Assembly: GCA_934462825.1 (NCBI GenBank)
Contig: CAKSIP010000030.1
Coordinates: 1 to 22,127, forward strand
Source: an uncultured Eubacteriales bacterium
Lineage (GTDB): Bacteria > Bacillota > Clostridia > Oscillospirales > CAG-272
DNA length: 22,127 nucleotides
Direction: 5' to 3'
Below the pieces are notes generated by a model. The model was given only the letters and a program-made list of their open reading frames with translations. It was not told where the DNA came from and ran no database searches. Both the position numbers and the translations under genes were made by a program. Below, piece by piece: positions 9,058-17,840 of this stretch (positions are counted from its first letter, which is position 1; each line of letters opens with the position of its first letter).

Positions 9058-9103
9058 TGCAATATTTGATTGGCTTTGCGGATGGAAAGCGTTGGATATT
9101 GCA
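9058..9103 (+). promoter_or_regulatory. Possible stem structure in the protease 5' leader
   Basis: TGCAATAT (9058-9065) pairs with ATATTGCA (9096-9103). Inside this, GCTTT of 9073-9077 (bases G-C-T-T-T) can pair with AAAGC (9086-9090) around an 8-base loop. The structure would lie between the transcription start and the ribosome binding site at 9114. It matches no riboswitch class I know. The stem is A/U-rich and its stability is uncertain. Confidence 0.35.
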
Positions 9104-9113
9104 CTTCAAAATC

Positions 9114-9118
9114 GGAGG
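9114..9118 (+). promoter_or_regulatory. Ribosome binding site of the protease gene
   Basis: GGAGG lies 5 bases before the ATG at 9124. This fixes the start at MKKRNYR, where the export signal begins, rather than at an in-frame ATG 54 bases upstream that has no such site. Confidence 0.85.
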
Positions 9119-9123
9119 AAAAT

Positions 9124-12100
9124 ATGAAAAAACGCAATTATCGCATCTTGGCCTCTGCCTTGATATCGCTTGCTTTACTTATCGGTATCCTCGGCGGTGC
9201 TGTTGCGAATTCTCTTATCGGTGGATCTACTGCCGGCGGCAGTCGCCTGACACCGGTTGGAAATCTGAATCTTGATGCGCTTCGGAATTTGTATCTGTCC
9301 GAGCAGGTTAAGGAGTATCAGAGATATAACTATACGGGTACTCGTTGGGTAATCGTAGAATTTGAAGGGAAGTCCCTTTACGAATATTATCAGGACAGCA
9401 AGGCAAAGGACAGCTTTGAAGCGTTTTGCGCTTCGGATGTCGGTGCGAAATACCGCAAACAAATAGAAGATAATCAGCGGGATTTTTTGAATACGCTTGA
9501 AAAATCCGGTGTGAAATACACCTATAAGTATTCTTATTCGACGCTGAATAACGGCGTGGCTATTCGCGTTGGCGGCAGCGATTGCCGTAAAATCAAGAAT
9601 TTGTCCGGCGTTAAAGATATTTATTTTTCCGAGCGATATGCAACGCCTAAAGTGGCCGTAAGCAATAATGCTAACGTTTATACGACCGGTATATATAACA
9701 CAACCGGGATAAACTATACAGGCGAGGGAATGGTGGTCGCTGTTCTTGACACAGGTCTTGATTGGACGCATGAGGCGTTCGCAATGGATATGTCAGGACT
9801 TAAGGTTGCACTCAAAAAAGATGATGTAGCAAGAATTATGAAGAATGCGACGCATTTTTATGCAAACGCATCCGCGGATGATGTATATTACAGTGCAAAG
9901 GTTCCGTTTGCCTATGACTATGCAGACGACGATGCCGACGTTTATCCGCAATACAGCTCGCACGGTACGCATGTTGCCGGTATTGTCGCCGGAAAGAGCG
10001 ATTATGTCGTCAATAAAGAAACAGGCGAAAAATTCATCGGCGTGGCCCCGGATGCACAGCTGGTTATCGGCAAGGTGTTTTCGGATAATATAGACAATGA
10101 GAATATTGGCGGCGCCAATGCTGTGGATATTCTCGCGGCTCTCAATGACTGCGTCGAACTGGGTGTTGACGTCATTAACATGAGCCTTGGATCCAGCGCG
10201 GGATTTTCCGACGCAAAAAGCGACACCTTTACCAACGAAGTTTACGAGCGTGTTCGCGCGGCAGGCATCAGCCTTGTTGTTGCGGCAAGTAATGACTATA
10301 GCTCCGGATTTGGCGGTGGAAACGGAACCAATCTTGCGACGAACCCGGATAGCGGAACGGTTGGCTCTCCTTCCACATATCCCGCAGCCCTTTCCGTCGC
10401 TTCCATAAACGGTCAGATGTCCGCGTACATGTACGCGAACGGTGATACCGCACAAATTGCATTTATTACGGAAGCAAGCGATGGAAACGGAAACAAATTT
10501 AACTTTGTCGATCAGCTCTATAAGCAAACCGGCAAAACAAAAGATACTCTTCTCAATTATAAATATGTGGTCATTAACGGCGTTGGAAGACCGAGTAACT
10601 ACACAGCACAGATAAAAAAAGCGCTGAACGACAGAGCCGGATATGATGGTGTGATCGCCCTTGTCAAGCGTGGTGATATTACCTTTGCGGAAAAGGTTCA
10701 AAATGCCATGGATAACGGAGCGGACGCAGTCATTATTTACAACAATCTTTCCGGTACAATTTCCATGTCTCTCGGAGACGTTGATCATCCGGTTCCGACC
10801 TGCTCCATTACCATGGATGCCGCAAAGGCGCTGGTGGATAACGCTAAGAAAAATGTTGGTACGCTGACTATCGGTTCTTCGCTGAAAGCAGGCCCGTTCA
10901 TGTCGGACTTTTCAAGCTGGGGGCCAACTCCTGATTTGCACTTGCGCCCGGAAATTACGGCGCACGGCGGAGAGATCACATCTTCCGTTGCAGGAGGCTA
11001 TGATATTTACAGCGGAACCAGCATGGCGGCTCCGAATATGGCGGGCGCGGTTGCGCTGCTTCGTCAGTATGTAAAAGATACGATAGGACTTAGCGGAACG
11101 GCACTAAACGCGTTGATCAATCAGCTCCTTATGAGCACGGCAACAATTGCGCTGAATGAGGAGGGGAATCCTTATTCACCAAGAAAACAAGGCGCAGGGC
11201 TTGCCACTATCAAGAGTGCAATCAATTCGGAAGGTTACATTACCGTAAAAGATAAAAACGGAAATATAATGGACAAGACGAAGATCGAGCTGTTTGATGA
11301 CAAACTGCGCACCGGTGTTTATGAGTTTACCTTCACCATCAATAACATGACCGGTAAGGAAACGATGTATCGCCCGAATGTCTATGTCATGACAGAAACT
11401 TTGGCGTCCGATAATAAAACGGTTGCCGAGAAATCTTATATGTTCCATGACAGCAAGGTGACATATACGGTCGGAGGAAACACGTTAATGGGTTCTGTTT
11501 CCGTTCCGGCTAATGGCAGCGTGGATATTACGGTTCGCATAGAGCTTTCCTCGGCGGCTAAGAAGTACATCGATGACAGCTTTAAAAACGGCATGTATGT
11601 TGAGGGCTTTGTGTCGCTTCAGGCCGAAGGCGAAACCAAAGTGACGCTTGGGATTCCGTATCTTGCTTTCTATGGCGATTGGAATGACGCCCCGCTCTTT
11701 GATTACAGCGAATATGAGCTTGCCGAAAGCCAAAAGGATACCTCCATTCCCCCGGAAGACAAGCTGGTTACCAGCGCAGCGAGCACCCGCGTGATAGGAA
11801 AGTATCACGATGGTAAATACGTGCTTCCCATGGGAACTTACATCTACACGCTGGATGATAGCGACGTTCAGATTTACCCGGAAAAAGAGAAAATTGCGGT
11901 TTCGAGATTCGACACCGACGGACAGCATACCATCTATGAGCTTTATATGGTGTACGCCGGATTGCTTCGCGGTGCCGCCTATATGGATATTACGGTTACC
12001 GATTCTGTGACGGGAGACGTGGTCTACTCTCACACTCAGGAAAATATCGGAAAGTCCTATGCGGGCGGCGGCGCCGCAAGACCGTCTGCCATTATGCTGG

Positions 12101-15100
12101 AAATCAATCCGGCAGAGTGGAACCTTATCAACAACGGAACCTATCAGGTTTCCCTTAAGGGACAGCTTGACTATAAAGACGGAGACAATCCCGACCGCGG
12201 GGATTTTGATTTTCAATTTACTGTGGACTACGAAGCACCGCAGGTTCTTGATTATCGCATTCGTTATGAATCCTATACGGAGAACAAACAGACGAAATAC
12301 CGTATCTGGATGGATGTTGACGTGTTCGATAACCAATATGTGCAGGATCTGATGCCGTGTTACATTCGTAAGACCGAGACCGGGGAGGATGCACTTACTC
12401 TGGTTACCGATCATCCGATCCCTGTTTACGGCGAAAAGGGAAAGCAATCTACCGTTTCTTTTGAAATCACCGATATATACGAAGAATATGTCAAGGCCGG
12501 AAAACTCTATCTGGCGGTTGAGGACTACGCTCTGAACCAAAAAACCTACGCAGTGAACGCACCGAATGGCCTTGGTGAAGCGGGTAAAATTACTCTAACC
12601 CCCGATGAATATCTGAAGGCGAACGGTGAAGTTGGCTACAATAGTGATGAAGCCAAAACGCCCTATAACATTTATGACTTGACTCTTGCTCCGAACCAGC
12701 TTTATAAACCGATGGTCGAGGCAGATGCCGAAAGTGGTGTTGCTCAGAATCTGGTTTGGAAGATTAGTGAAGGCTCCGACTTTGTTATGACAAAGAACGA
12801 AGAAATCTTCCCGATCTCCGGCAGTGCAGGCAAAGACATTGTCATGCAGTTAGGCTACCATGGAATGGAGGAAGACGAATTTACCATTGTTGCCGAGGTT
12901 ACGCTTCATATACGGGGCGAAGAAAAAAAGCTGGCTGATCCGGAAAAAGTCGGCTTGGAACCGGCGTTAGATGAATATTACCATGTGGTCAATATAGATT
13001 CTGTCGGAGCTTTGACGTTAAATCCCAACATGACCGTCTCGCTTCGCGCTGTTATGACGCCTTGGTATCGAACAGACGTAAAACTCAAGTGGCAGTCGTC
13101 GAATGAATCGGTTGCGACCGTTGATGAAGATGGAAATCTTGTAGCCGTGTCCAAGGGTGCTGCCTACATAACCGTAGAAGCAGAAGGCTACGCACGTTTG
13201 AAAAAGTCCTTCCGTGTGTCGGTAAACAGCGAGTTTCGCGTGACAAATTACATTCTTTACAACTATTACGGCGGTGAAGAATGTCGTATTCCTGACAACC
13301 TCAATGTGTCTGCTCTTGACGAGGATTGCTTCCGCAATAACAAAACGGTTAAGCGGATCATTTTGCCGAAAACGCTGACGCAAATTCCGGCGAACGCTTT
13401 TGTCGGATGCGACAATCTTGAATACATCGAAATCAATAGTCAGTGTACGGTTATCGGAAGCGGTGCATTTGAAGGTTGTAAGAATTTAAAAACCATTGTT
13501 TTCCGTAAATTTGCGGATCGAAACGGAAAGGAATCCGATCTTCCCGGAACCATTTCTATAGGAAAAGCGGCTTTCCGCAACTGCGTAAATCTTTCTCAAA
13601 TTGAAAATGAGCAGCGCATCACGGCCATTCATGAAAGCGCATTTGAAGGATGCTCCTCTCTTACTTCGATTGATATAAGACAGCTTCGATTTGGCGGAAA
13701 GAATGCATTTGCAAAATGCACCTCCTTGACTACCGTTCAAGCAAGTAAAAACACCTCTTTTGGTGAGGGAATGTTCTCGGGTTGTACGGGACTTACCTCC
13801 TTTGAGTATCCCGGAGATTACCTGCCGGCAACGATATTTAACAATTGTCGTAAGCTGACATCAATTCGCTTTACATCGGAGAACTTCCGCGGTATTGGCG
13901 AGCGTGCGCTGGCAAATACGGGGATTCGTACAATCACGTTGCCGAACGGAAGCTATTCGATTGGCAAGGGGGCATTCAATTCCTGCACCAAGCTTGAGAC
14001 GGTTCAACTTTCTGACAACACCGTTTTTTTAGGACTTTCGGAAGCTCCGTTTGAAAAATGCAATCGTATGACAGCTTTTGAAATTTCCGCAAACAATCAA
14101 AATTATAAGGTAATCGACGGTCTTCTTTTGAATAGCGATTGCACAGAGCTGGTTGCCGTGCCGTTTGGCAAAACAGGCATATCGCAGGCATCGCTTCCTT
14201 CGACGGTCAAATCCTTGGCATCCGGCGTATTTTCCGGGATTCGCGGGATTACCGAGTGGAATTTCAAAGGCTTTACATCGGTCGGTGCCTATGCGTTTGC
14301 AGGTTCCGGATTGACGACGGTGGATCTCAATGGAATGACAGAACTTCCGGAGGGGATTTTCTCCGGTTGCGATAAGCTTACGACAGTGACCGGAACGGAA
14401 TCGCTTGTTACGATAGGAAAATCGGCCTTTGCGGCGTGCCTGAAATTGAACAGCCTTTCTTTGCCTGCTCTCAAAAATATCGAGGCAAATGCCTTTGCTT
14501 CGTCCGGTCTTACATCCATCACCGCTCCTCTTACCGAGCGCGTTGGTATGTCCGCATTTGAAAGCACAAAGCTGTCTGAAATCAATTTCCCCCATCTTAC
14601 GACTTTGGATTATCGCGCCTTTGCTACGATGCCGGAGCTTCGGAAGGTGATTCTCGGTGACGTGACTTCGATGGGTAGCTATGTATTCTCGGCTTGCCCG
14701 AAACTTGAAGAAGCTACGTTCGGAGAGGGAACGACCATTGTCGGAAGCTTTGCATTCTATGATGGCAGTACAGTAAGCAATCTTACGCGCGTAACGCTGC
14801 CTGATAGCGTAAAGGAAATCGGATCGCATGCATTTGCCGCAACCGGCATTACGGAGATCAATCTTCGCAATGTTGTCACCGTAGGCGAAGCTGCATTTGA
14901 CGGATGTAACCTGTTACAACGGACCAATCTCTCCTCGGCCGTTACAATCGGAGACTTTGCGTTCCGCTCGACGGCTTTGACATCGGTAGATTTAAGCAAC
15001 AGTGAAACGATCGGTGCGCGTGCGTTCTATGGTGTTCCGTTAGAATCCGTGACGTTCGGAAAGCTCTGTGTTCTTGGCGAACATGCCTTTGCAAAAACGC

Positions 15101-16689
15101 TGCTGAAGACCGTTACGCTTCCCGAAACCTTTGAAAATGCTACCTACGATTATCGTTGGAACATTTATGACGAAAAGGGAAGGGTTACAGAGGAACGCGT
15201 TCGTCGTATTCCTTGCTACGGCGCCGGTGCTTTTTCCGAAATCGCTTCGCTAAAAGAAATTCTCGTTCTGTCGAAAAAAGGAGTTTACATCTCTCTTGAC
15301 GGCGTGCTTTATGTAAACAATGAAAACGGTTTGACTTTGCTGCAATATCCGCTTGCCCGTTCGGGAAGTAGCTATAAGGTGGCGGACGGAACCGTTGCCA
15401 TCGGAGCAAGTGCATTTGAATGTCCTGAAAAATATGAGAATGAAAATGCGCTGAAATCCGTTGAGTTCCCCTATACCTTAAAACAGATAGGCGAGTACGC
15501 ATTTTACAGATCGAAGGTAAGTGACTATACCTTCAATAGTGTGGAAGCACCGATTCTTCTCTCGGAATACGTGGCAAAGGATCAATTCCCAACCAACAAT
15601 ATTTTGGGAGCAATCTTTGGCGAAAGCTCCTCTGGCAATGCTCTTGAATCCACCATATATTACGCGAACTTTGCCGATTACGTCGCAAAGCGTGTTTATA
15701 AGGATATTTTTAATCCGAGCTTCTTCCAATCGGAGGACTTTGGACTGCATTTGACAGTTCCGAAAAACGGAATCGGGTATGATACGGTTATTTGGACGAA
15801 CTTCTTCGGGGATATTCAAAAAACGGATCATGTTTTGCCAAACGATACGACGCACGAAGCTATTGACAAAATCAACAAATTGACCGAAACCTCGTTGGAA
15901 AGTATCGCCGGTGCCAAGGAGCTTTCGGAGCTTGATGCGATTGCCAATGCGACTTTGGCGGCAAGACGCGCTTATAATAAAGTGACTCTTAGCGATCAGA
16001 TTGCGATTATAGAAGAACAGTATCAAATCCTTCTGCAGTACGAAAAAGCACTCCGCGACGCCAAGGAACGTCTCGGCGCACCGGTGCTGATTGAAAGCCT
16101 GGATTTGGCGGTTGAGCCGAAAAAGATCCGCTATCGTGCCAGCGAAAACTTTGATCCGACCGGAATGGTCATCAAAGCCATTTATTCGGACGGATCCGAA
16201 ATTTGCCTGACAGAGGGGAACTACGTGCTTGATAAAACCGTACTTTCGGCGAAGGACGAGTCGGTTACCGTTAGCTTTACCGATCACGGACAGACCTATA
16301 CCGTGATTGTGAAGGTCAACGTGGAACGCGATCCTAACAAAACGCCGGATAAATTGGCGACACCTGTTGTTACCGTGTCGGATAAGGGTATTGCTTCTTG
16401 GGCACCCATTGCCAATGCAACCGGTTATCGCTACCGCATAGGCGATGGAGAAGAAATGACAACGACCGAGACAGAGATCCAATTGAAAGCCGGGGACGTG
16501 CTTCGCGTTTCGGCTATCGGAGATGGAATTGATTACACTGATAGCGATTATAGCGAAAGCGTGACATACACGGTTGCCGAAGACTCGCCCTCCTATGCAA
16601 TAGTTATTATCGTTGCTTCTGCCGTTGTCCTTGCCGGCGGTGTCGGAGTCGGTATTTATCTTATTAAGAAAAAGAAGAAAGGAATATGA
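9124..16689 (+). CDS. Giant membrane-anchored subtilisin-family (S8) protease with PA domain, Ig-like domains and BspA LRRs
   Basis: This 2521-residue protein has an export signal (likely cut after AVA, residue 28) and a pro-region at about 50-175. All S8 catalytic residues are present: Asp209 (VLDTG), His280 (HGTHVAG), oxyanion Asn390 (AASND) and Ser633 (SGTSMAAP). A protease-associated (PA) domain is inserted at about 450-575, as in lactocepin and C5a peptidase, followed by an Fn3-like domain (about 706-860) of that same family. More beta-domains come next, then a Big_2-type Ig domain (about 1285-1372; SSNESVATVDEDG), about 28 BspA LRR units (about 1380-2135), a helical spacer (about 2240-2320), another Ig-like domain (2324-2403) and an Fn3-like domain (2409-2485). 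A C-terminal membrane helix with a KKKKK tail (about 2491-2517) anchors it; there is no LPXTG. It heads an operon with a peptide importer, so I infer it degrades extracellular proteins for uptake. The LRRs may select substrate or attach to a surface. Confidence 0.93.
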   Translation: MKKRNYRILASALISLALLIGILGGAVANSLIGGSTAGGSRLTPVGNLNLDALRNLYLSEQVKEYQRYNYTGTRWVIVEFEGKSLYEYYQDSKAKDSFEAFCASDVGAKYRKQIEDNQRDFLNTLEKSGVKYTYKYSYSTLNNGVAIRVGGSDCRKIKNLSGVKDIYFSERYATPKVAVSNNANVYTTGIYNTTGINYTGEGMVVAVLDTGLDWTHEAFAMDMSGLKVALKKDDVARIMKNATHFYANASADDVYYSAKVPFAYDYADDDADVYPQYSSHGTHVAGIVAGKSDYVVNKETGEKFIGVAPDAQLVIGKVFSDNIDNENIGGANAVDILAALNDCVELGVDVINMSLGSSAGFSDAKSDTFTNEVYERVRAAGISLVVAASNDYSSGFGGGNGTNLATNPDSGTVGSPSTYPAALSVASINGQMSAYMYANGDTAQIAFITEASDGNGNKFNFVDQLYKQTGKTKDTLLNYKYVVINGVGRPSNYTAQIKKALNDRAGYDGVIALVKRGDITFAEKVQNAMDNGADAVIIYNNLSGTISMSLGDVDHPVPTCSITMDAAKALVDNAKKNVGTLTIGSSLKAGPFMSDFSSWGPTPDLHLRPEITAHGGEITSSVAGGYDIYSGTSMAAPNMAGAVALLRQYVKDTIGLSGTALNALINQLLMSTATIALNEEGNPYSPRKQGAGLATIKSAINSEGYITVKDKNGNIMDKTKIELFDDKLRTGVYEFTFTINNMTGKETMYRPNVYVMTETLASDNKTVAEKSYMFHDSKVTYTVGGNTLMGSVSVPANGSVDITVRIELSSAAKKYIDDSFKNGMYVEGFVSLQAEGETKVTLGIPYLAFYGDWNDAPLFDYSEYELAESQKDTSIPPEDKLVTSAASTRVIGKYHDGKYVLPMGTYIYTLDDSDVQIYPEKEKIAVSRFDTDGQHTIYELYMVYAGLLRGAAYMDITVTDSVTGDVVYSHTQENIGKSYAGGGAARPSAIMLEINPAEWNLINNGTYQVSLKGQLDYKDGDNPDRGDFDFQFTVDYEAPQVLDYRIRYESYTENKQTKYRIWMDVDVFDNQYVQDLMPCYIRKTETGEDALTLVTDHPIPVYGEKGKQSTVSFEITDIYEEYVKAGKLYLAVEDYALNQKTYAVNAPNGLGEAGKITLTPDEYLKANGEVGYNSDEAKTPYNIYDLTLAPNQLYKPMVEADAESGVAQNLVWKISEGSDFVMTKNEEIFPISGSAGKDIVMQLGYHGMEEDEFTIVAEVTLHIRGEEKKLADPEKVGLEPALDEYYHVVNIDSVGALTLNPNMTVSLRAVMTPWYRTDVKLKWQSSNESVATVDEDGNLVAVSKGAAYITVEAEGYARLKKSFRVSVNSEFRVTNYILYNYYGGEECRIPDNLNVSALDEDCFRNNKTVKRIILPKTLTQIPANAFVGCDNLEYIEINSQCTVIGSGAFEGCKNLKTIVFRKFADRNGKESDLPGTISIGKAAFRNCVNLSQIENEQRITAIHESAFEGCSSLTSIDIRQLRFGGKNAFAKCTSLTTVQASKNTSFGEGMFSGCTGLTSFEYPGDYLPATIFNNCRKLTSIRFTSENFRGIGERALANTGIRTITLPNGSYSIGKGAFNSCTKLETVQLSDNTVFLGLSEAPFEKCNRMTAFEISANNQNYKVIDGLLLNSDCTELVAVPFGKTGISQASLPSTVKSLASGVFSGIRGITEWNFKGFTSVGAYAFAGSGLTTVDLNGMTELPEGIFSGCDKLTTVTGTESLVTIGKSAFAACLKLNSLSLPALKNIEANAFASSGLTSITAPLTERVGMSAFESTKLSEINFPHLTTLDYRAFATMPELRKVILGDVTSMGSYVFSACPKLEEATFGEGTTIVGSFAFYDGSTVSNLTRVTLPDSVKEIGSHAFAATGITEINLRNVVTVGEAAFDGCNLLQRTNLSSAVTIGDFAFRSTALTSVDLSNSETIGARAFYGVPLESVTFGKLCVLGEHAFAKTLLKTVTLPETFENATYDYRWNIYDEKGRVTEERVRRIPCYGAGAFSEIASLKEILVLSKKGVYISLDGVLYVNNENGLTLLQYPLARSGSSYKVADGTVAIGASAFECPEKYENENALKSVEFPYTLKQIGEYAFYRSKVSDYTFNSVEAPILLSEYVAKDQFPTNNILGAIFGESSSGNALESTIYYANFADYVAKRVYKDIFNPSFFQSEDFGLHLTVPKNGIGYDTVIWTNFFGDIQKTDHVLPNDTTHEAIDKINKLTETSLESIAGAKELSELDAIANATLAARRAYNKVTLSDQIAIIEEQYQILLQYEKALRDAKERLGAPVLIESLDLAVEPKKIRYRASENFDPTGMVIKAIYSDGSEICLTEGNYVLDKTVLSAKDESVTVSFTDHGQTYTVIVKVNVERDPNKTPDKLATPVVTVSDKGIASWAPIANATGYRYRIGDGEEMTTTETEIQLKAGDVLRVSAIGDGIDYTDSDYSESVTYTVAEDSPSYAIVIIVASAVVLAGGVGVGIYLIKKKKKGI
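13258..15530 (+). repeat. BspA-type LRR array within the protease gene
   Basis: About 28 units share the core AF-x-x-C/T, for example AFVGC, AFEGC, AFAKC, AFAACL, AFASSG and AFDGC. The later units often replace Cys by Ser or Thr, unlike the Cys-rich array of the upstream lipoprotein. Two units are broken by inserts of the type IDGLLLN...VPFGK (about 14095-14190) and LDGVLYV...YPLARS (about 15285-15375), a known interruption style in BspA proteins. Confidence 0.87.
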
Positions 16690-17825
16690 TTTGTATGCAA
16701 AGAAGAAAAATTTTTCCTCTGCCTTTGCTCTGCGGCGTTTTATTCCTTGTCACCGTTCTGCTTCTCTCCTCTTGTGGGGAGAAGCAGAAGGAAAAGTCAT
16801 ATGACTTTCGTGTAACCTTTAATTACAACACCGGAAATCTCGACGTCAATTGTCCCAATCAATATCTTGGCGTAAAAAAAGGCGGCCTCGTTGGTATCCA
16901 ACCGGGCTTTAACGACGATTTTAAGCTTGTTTCGGTGACAAATTATTATATCGAGGGTTGGTATACCGCCAAGCTTTCCTCTGACGGAACGCCCGAAAAA
17001 GACAGCCAAACCGGGCAGGTTATCGTTGACAAAAAATGGGATTTTGAACACGACACCGTGTCTTCGGACATGACGCTGTATGCCAATCTGATTCGTCAAT
17101 CCAAGCTGAACTTTATAGATATTACAACGGGAACTGTGATTAAGACGATAGCCGGAACGCCCGGTGACAAACAGAACGAGCCTATTTCGGTGCTTGCCCC
17201 CAAGAAGGACGGCCACACATTAGTGGGCTATTACATGGATGCCGAAAAGAAAAATCGTTTTGAATGGCCATATCGATTCGGAGATGCTGATACTTCGGTT
17301 TACGTTGATTTCATAGAAGGAAGCTGGACACTCGTCGATTCCGCGGAAGCTTTGAAACGAGCCATTTCCGGCAATAAAAACATCTATCTGACATCGGACA
17401 TCGATCTTTCCGGTATAACATGGGTTTCTACCTCGTTTGGCGGAACCATTGAGGGAAATGGACATAAACTGACGGGCTTGCGTATCCAATCCGAGGGAAG
17501 CAAAAATAAAACACGCGGCTTTGGTGTGTTTACTACAATAGGAGCCTCAGCTTCTATACGAAATTTAACCATCGAAAATGTTGACATAACTTTTACAGCA
17601 AGCCTTGCCGGAAATTATCAGGTAGCGCCTCTTGCCGATGAGATCCGCACGGGTGCGACTTTTGAGAATTTTACCGTTACGGGAAGACTAACCTATGATT
17701 TCTCAAACGCTCTTGAAGCATCGGTTTATCCTATCGCTGCGGTGAATGGAATGGCGCAAGCTGACAGTAAGAACTGTCGATTCGATATTTTCCTTGTGAA
17801 TGCAAATAGTACTCAAGAAAATTAA
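16686..17825 (+). CDS. Small lipoprotein with InlB-type repeats and a beta-helix-like C-terminus
   Basis: The ATG at 16686 overlaps the protease stop (ATGA), suggesting translational coupling; the product would be 379 residues. A second in-frame ATG at 16695 is 11 bases after AAAGGA and may be the better start, since the first lies only 2 bases from that site. The signal ends in LSSC, a good lipobox (Cys30 from the first ATG). Two InlB/Listeria-Bacteroides-like repeats follow: one includes YIEGWYTAKLSSDG and SSDMTLYANL, the second includes GHTLVGYYMDAEKKN. The C-terminal part (about 220-379) has GTIEGNGHKLTGLRI and ASIRNLTIENVDI, resembling GLUG or pectate-lyase-like beta-helix repeats. No enzymatic motif is visible. 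Its place between protease and importer suggests a surface accessory that binds protein or glycan; this is inference. Confidence 0.8.
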   Translation: MICMQRRKIFPLPLLCGVLFLVTVLLLSSCGEKQKEKSYDFRVTFNYNTGNLDVNCPNQYLGVKKGGLVGIQPGFNDDFKLVSVTNYYIEGWYTAKLSSDGTPEKDSQTGQVIVDKKWDFEHDTVSSDMTLYANLIRQSKLNFIDITTGTVIKTIAGTPGDKQNEPISVLAPKKDGHTLVGYYMDAEKKNRFEWPYRFGDADTSVYVDFIEGSWTLVDSAEALKRAISGNKNIYLTSDIDLSGITWVSTSFGGTIEGNGHKLTGLRIQSEGSKNKTRGFGVFTTIGASASIRNLTIENVDITFTASLAGNYQVAPLADEIRTGATFENFTVTGRLTYDFSNALEASVYPIAAVNGMAQADSKNCRFDIFLVNANSTQEN

Positions 17826-17840
17826 AAGGAGAATGAAAAA

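Larger units (their letters stand above)
8861..9123 (+). promoter_or_regulatory. Upstream regulatory region of the protease operon
   Basis: This AT-rich stretch has no convincing gene. It contains a small repeat ATCAT-TCC-ATGAT (8882-8894), an ACGGG direct repeat near 8922-8933, a larger inverted repeat, the promoter and the leader stem, the last three listed separately. Confidence 0.6.

Noticed and set aside
9070..9123. Upstream in-frame ATG for the protease
   Set aside because: It lies before the GGAGG site at 9114 and would add 18 residues ahead of an otherwise complete signal peptide.
8894..9127. Small + strand open frame of 77 codons across the protease leader
   Set aside because: It crosses the promoter and ribosome binding site, has basic, low-complexity composition and lacks its own ribosome binding site.
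16594..16689. Sortase (LPXTG) anchoring of the protease
   Set aside because: There is a hydrophobic helix and basic tail, but no LPXTG-like motif before it, so a plain membrane anchor is more likely.
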